Source: CAZVFE01 sp964626405 (GTDB lineage: Bacteria; Bacteroidota; Bacteroidia; Cytophagales; Spirosomataceae). From it: DNA of 7,263 nucleotides. A model generated the notes under the pieces. That model was not told the DNA's origin and searched no databases. It saw only the letters and a program-made list of their open reading frames with translations. Position 1 is the first letter of the stretch. The number at the start of each line of letters is the position of its first letter. Position numbers and translations under genes: made by a program. The stretch is taken from the NCBI GenBank assembly GCA_964626405.1, contig CAZVFE010000074.1:1-7263 (forward strand). Direction: 5' to 3'. Below, piece by piece: positions 5,367 through 7,263 of the stretch.

Positions 5367-7181
5367 TTAAATAAACAATCCTTTCAAGGTTTCTTGATTA
5401 AAGTTTAAAAGAATCTTTTCTCCTTTAGGAGTATAATTAGGGTTCGAAGAAGCGAAAATTTGTTCGATCAAGGCTTTAAGTTCTTCTGTATTCATGATTT
5501 TTTCGCCAAACATAGAAGCGGCCTTATTGGCTAAAAGAATACTCATATTTTCTTGATAATTTAATTTGAACTCAGAAACATCTTGTTTTATTTTCTCAAT
5601 AATTTCCTGGATTAAATTTTCAATATTCCAATCTTTAAAATCTTGAGGGATTCCCTCAATACTAAAATGATTTCCTTGTTGTTTTACAATTTTAAATCCA
5701 AACTGATGGAAAATAGGAATATTTTCTTCAAATAGGGCTAAGTCAATTTGAGGAATAGCTAGGTTATAAGGAAATAATAATTGCTGTGTATAGGATGATT
5801 TATTTTGAATTGATTTTTGAAACTGATCAAAATAAATTCGCTGGAAGGCTCTTTTTTGATGAATGATATAAAATTCATTCGATTTGACTAAGCCAATAAA
5901 ACCTGGAGATAATTGAAAATATTCAAATGATTTCTTTGTTGATTCGGTATCTTGAATCTCATTTGCCTTGCTTTGAAGAATAAATAAATCACGATTATCT
6001 TGTCCTTTATGGTCTTCAAATTGGCTTATATTATCTTTTAAACCTTGGTATAAACTTTGCCAGTTTTCTTCAACAGGTTTGTTTTTTAATTGAAAACTTG
6101 ATTGCGAATTTGTTGAATTCAGGATGTTTAACGGTTTTTTTAGATCATTCAATAGATTTGTATTAGAATTAAAATCAATTGATTGAGCCATATTTGTAAT
6201 GCTTAGCGTTTTTCTAACGGTAGAATGGACTAAAGCATAGATTGATTTTTCGTCATCGAATTTGATTTCTGTTTTTGTTGGATGAACGTTTATATCGATA
6301 TGATTTGGATCGATTGTTAGGAATAATACATAAAATGGAAAATGTCCTTCAGGAATCAATTGTTCATAAGCTGAGATGATTGCATGATTAATATAGGAAT
6401 TTTTGATAAAGCGATTATTCACAAAAATAAATTGTTCTCCTCTTGATTTTCTTGCCATTTCAGGTTTGCCAACATAACCTTTAATTTGTAAATAACTGGT
6501 ATTTTCTTCGCAAGGAGCTAGTTGTTCTCGATAGTTTTTCCCAAAAAGATCTACAATTCTTTTTCCAAGTTTTTCTGGGGCTAGGGAATAGGTTTCTTCC
6601 CCGTTTTGAATAAAACTAAATTTTATGGAGGGATTGGCCAAAGCTACTCTTTGAAATTCATCTAATATATGGCGAATTTCAACAGGATTCGATTTTAAAA
6701 AATTTCTTCTTGCGGGAATATTATAGAATAAATTACTAACCTTCAAAGAGGTTCCATTTTTTGCAGCAATTGATTCTTGTGATTTTAGAACGGAAGCTTC
6801 TATTCGAATAGTAGTCCCTAATTCATCTATAGCTCTTTTCGTGGTTAGTTCCACTTGTGCAACGGAAGCGATTGAGGCTAATGCTTCGCCTCTAAAGCCC
6901 ATTGTAAGAATTTTAAATAAATCCTCTGCCTTTCTGATTTTTGAGGTAGCATGGCGCTCAAATGAAAGCCGTGCGTCAGTTTCAGACATTCCAATACCAT
7001 TATCAATTACTTGAATAAAGCCTTTCCCGGCATCCTTAATAATTACTTGGATTTCGGAGGCTTTTGCATCTATGGCGTTTTCCATTAATTCTTTTACTAC
7101 GGAGGAAGGGCGTTGTACAACCTCCCCAGCAGCAATTTGGTTCGCAATAGAATCTGGAAGTAGTTGGATGATATCTTGCAT
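5367..7181 (-). CDS. mutL: DNA mismatch repair protein MutL, endonuclease site degenerate
   Basis: MutL is the ATP-driven matchmaker that couples MutS mismatch recognition to downstream repair. The ATG at 7181 is chosen because it begins MQDIIQLLPDSIANQIAAGE, the usual family N-terminus, and gives 604 residues; an in-frame GTG at 7199 would add six atypical residues. The GHKL ATPase is complete: ENAIDA 34-39 with its catalytic glutamate and Mg-binding asparagine, DNGIGM 60-65, GFRGEALASI 95-104, FYNIPARRNFLK 152-163 and HPTKTEIKF 300-308. A Ser/Asn/Gln-rich linker spans about 330-420. The C-terminal dimerisation domain lacks the nicking-site ligands: the DQHAxxE segment reads HQKRAFQ at 441-447, the ACR segment reads ANK at 551-553, and CPHGRP reads TPKGEK at 584-589. 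The protein therefore probably lacks endonuclease activity. It converges on proC. Confidence 0.97.
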   Translation of the reverse strand: MQDIIQLLPDSIANQIAAGEVVQRPSSVVKELMENAIDAKASEIQVIIKDAGKGFIQVIDNGIGMSETDARLSFERHATSKIRKAEDLFKILTMGFRGEALASIASVAQVELTTKRAIDELGTTIRIEASVLKSQESIAAKNGTSLKVSNLFYNIPARRNFLKSNPVEIRHILDEFQRVALANPSIKFSFIQNGEETYSLAPEKLGKRIVDLFGKNYREQLAPCEENTSYLQIKGYVGKPEMARKSRGEQFIFVNNRFIKNSYINHAIISAYEQLIPEGHFPFYVLFLTIDPNHIDINVHPTKTEIKFDDEKSIYALVHSTVRKTLSITNMAQSIDFNSNTNLLNDLKKPLNILNSTNSQSSFQLKNKPVEENWQSLYQGLKDNISQFEDHKGQDNRDLFILQSKANEIQDTESTKKSFEYFQLSPGFIGLVKSNEFYIIHQKRAFQRIYFDQFQKSIQNKSSYTQQLLFPYNLAIPQIDLALFEENIPIFHQFGFKIVKQQGNHFSIEGIPQDFKDWNIENLIQEIIEKIKQDVSEFKLNYQENMSILLANKAASMFGEKIMNTEELKALIEQIFASSNPNYTPKGEKILLNFNQETLKGLFI

Positions 7182-7208
7182 AGGATAAAATTCAATCACA
7201 ATTTAAAC

Positions 7209-7238
7209 AAAAAAAGGGAATGAAACCATTCCCTTTTT
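7209..7238 (-). terminator. Intrinsic terminator hairpin upstream of mutL, reading on the minus strand
   Basis: A perfect 12-base-pair stem pairs 7211-7222 (AAAAAGGGAATG) with 7227-7238 around a four-base loop. Read on the minus strand, the stem runs into seven T residues down to 7209, the classic layout of a rho-independent terminator. It probably ends a minus-strand gene lying beyond the right edge. The stem ends with A/T pairs, so it could work in both directions. It ends 29 bases before the mutL ATG. Confidence 0.78.
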
Positions 7239-7263
7239 GATAGTATCTAGAAATTGATTATTT

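Noticed and set aside
7182..7199. GTG at 7199 as the mutL start, adding six residues
   Set aside because: The extra residues are not typical of the family, whereas the ATG at 7181 gives the standard MutL N-terminus.
1..7263. tRNA, rRNA, riboswitch, CRISPR array, insertion sequence
   Set aside because: No cloverleaf, conserved RNA core, spaced direct repeats or transposase was seen on either strand by reading, and the coding density leaves little room. No covariance-model search could be run.

Overview
The window looks like chromosomal DNA of a member of the Bacteroidota, probably an aerobic Cytophagales-type organism; the rank below phylum is inference. The reasons are the low GC content, the near absence of Shine-Dalgarno sequences, two exact matches to the Bacteroidota -7 promoter element TAnnTTTG, an exported TlpA-like thioredoxin with the layout common in this phylum, and MutL, GatB and ProC proteins of that general flavour. 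No mobile element, RNA gene, CRISPR array or long repeat was seen. Most of the window is core genome.

Layout. 1-756: 3' part of an MscS-type mechanosensitive channel gene, cut by the left edge. 757-896: a 140-base intergenic region with a well-formed promoter (TTG, 20 bases, TATATTTG) whose -7 element runs into a perfect inverted repeat TGCAAC-ATA-GTTGCA, as expected for a repressor operator. 897-1919: a two-gene unit with adjoining stop and start codons, encoding a lipoprotein with an Asp/His-rich tract and an EF-hand-like loop, then a MerC-like four-helix membrane protein that keeps both cysteine pairs. 1974-5357: a tight co-directional run of gatB (tRNA amidotransferase subunit B), a TlpA-like exported thioredoxin and proC (proline synthesis), with its own -7 element before gatB. 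5367-7181 on the minus strand: mutL, converging on proC with 9 bases between stop codons. 7209-7238: a strong hairpin that on the minus strand is followed by a T run, probably the terminator of a gene beyond the right edge.

Two things deserve attention. The first is the lipoprotein/MerC pair under a palindromic operator. It has no mercury-resistance genes beside it and reads best as a metal-responsive (zinc- or iron-type) uptake or handling unit; the metal and the regulator are inference. The second is MutL. Its N-terminal ATPase is intact, but every C-terminal segment that forms the metal-dependent nicking site in endonuclease-type MutL proteins has lost its ligands. This protein therefore probably cannot nick DNA itself.
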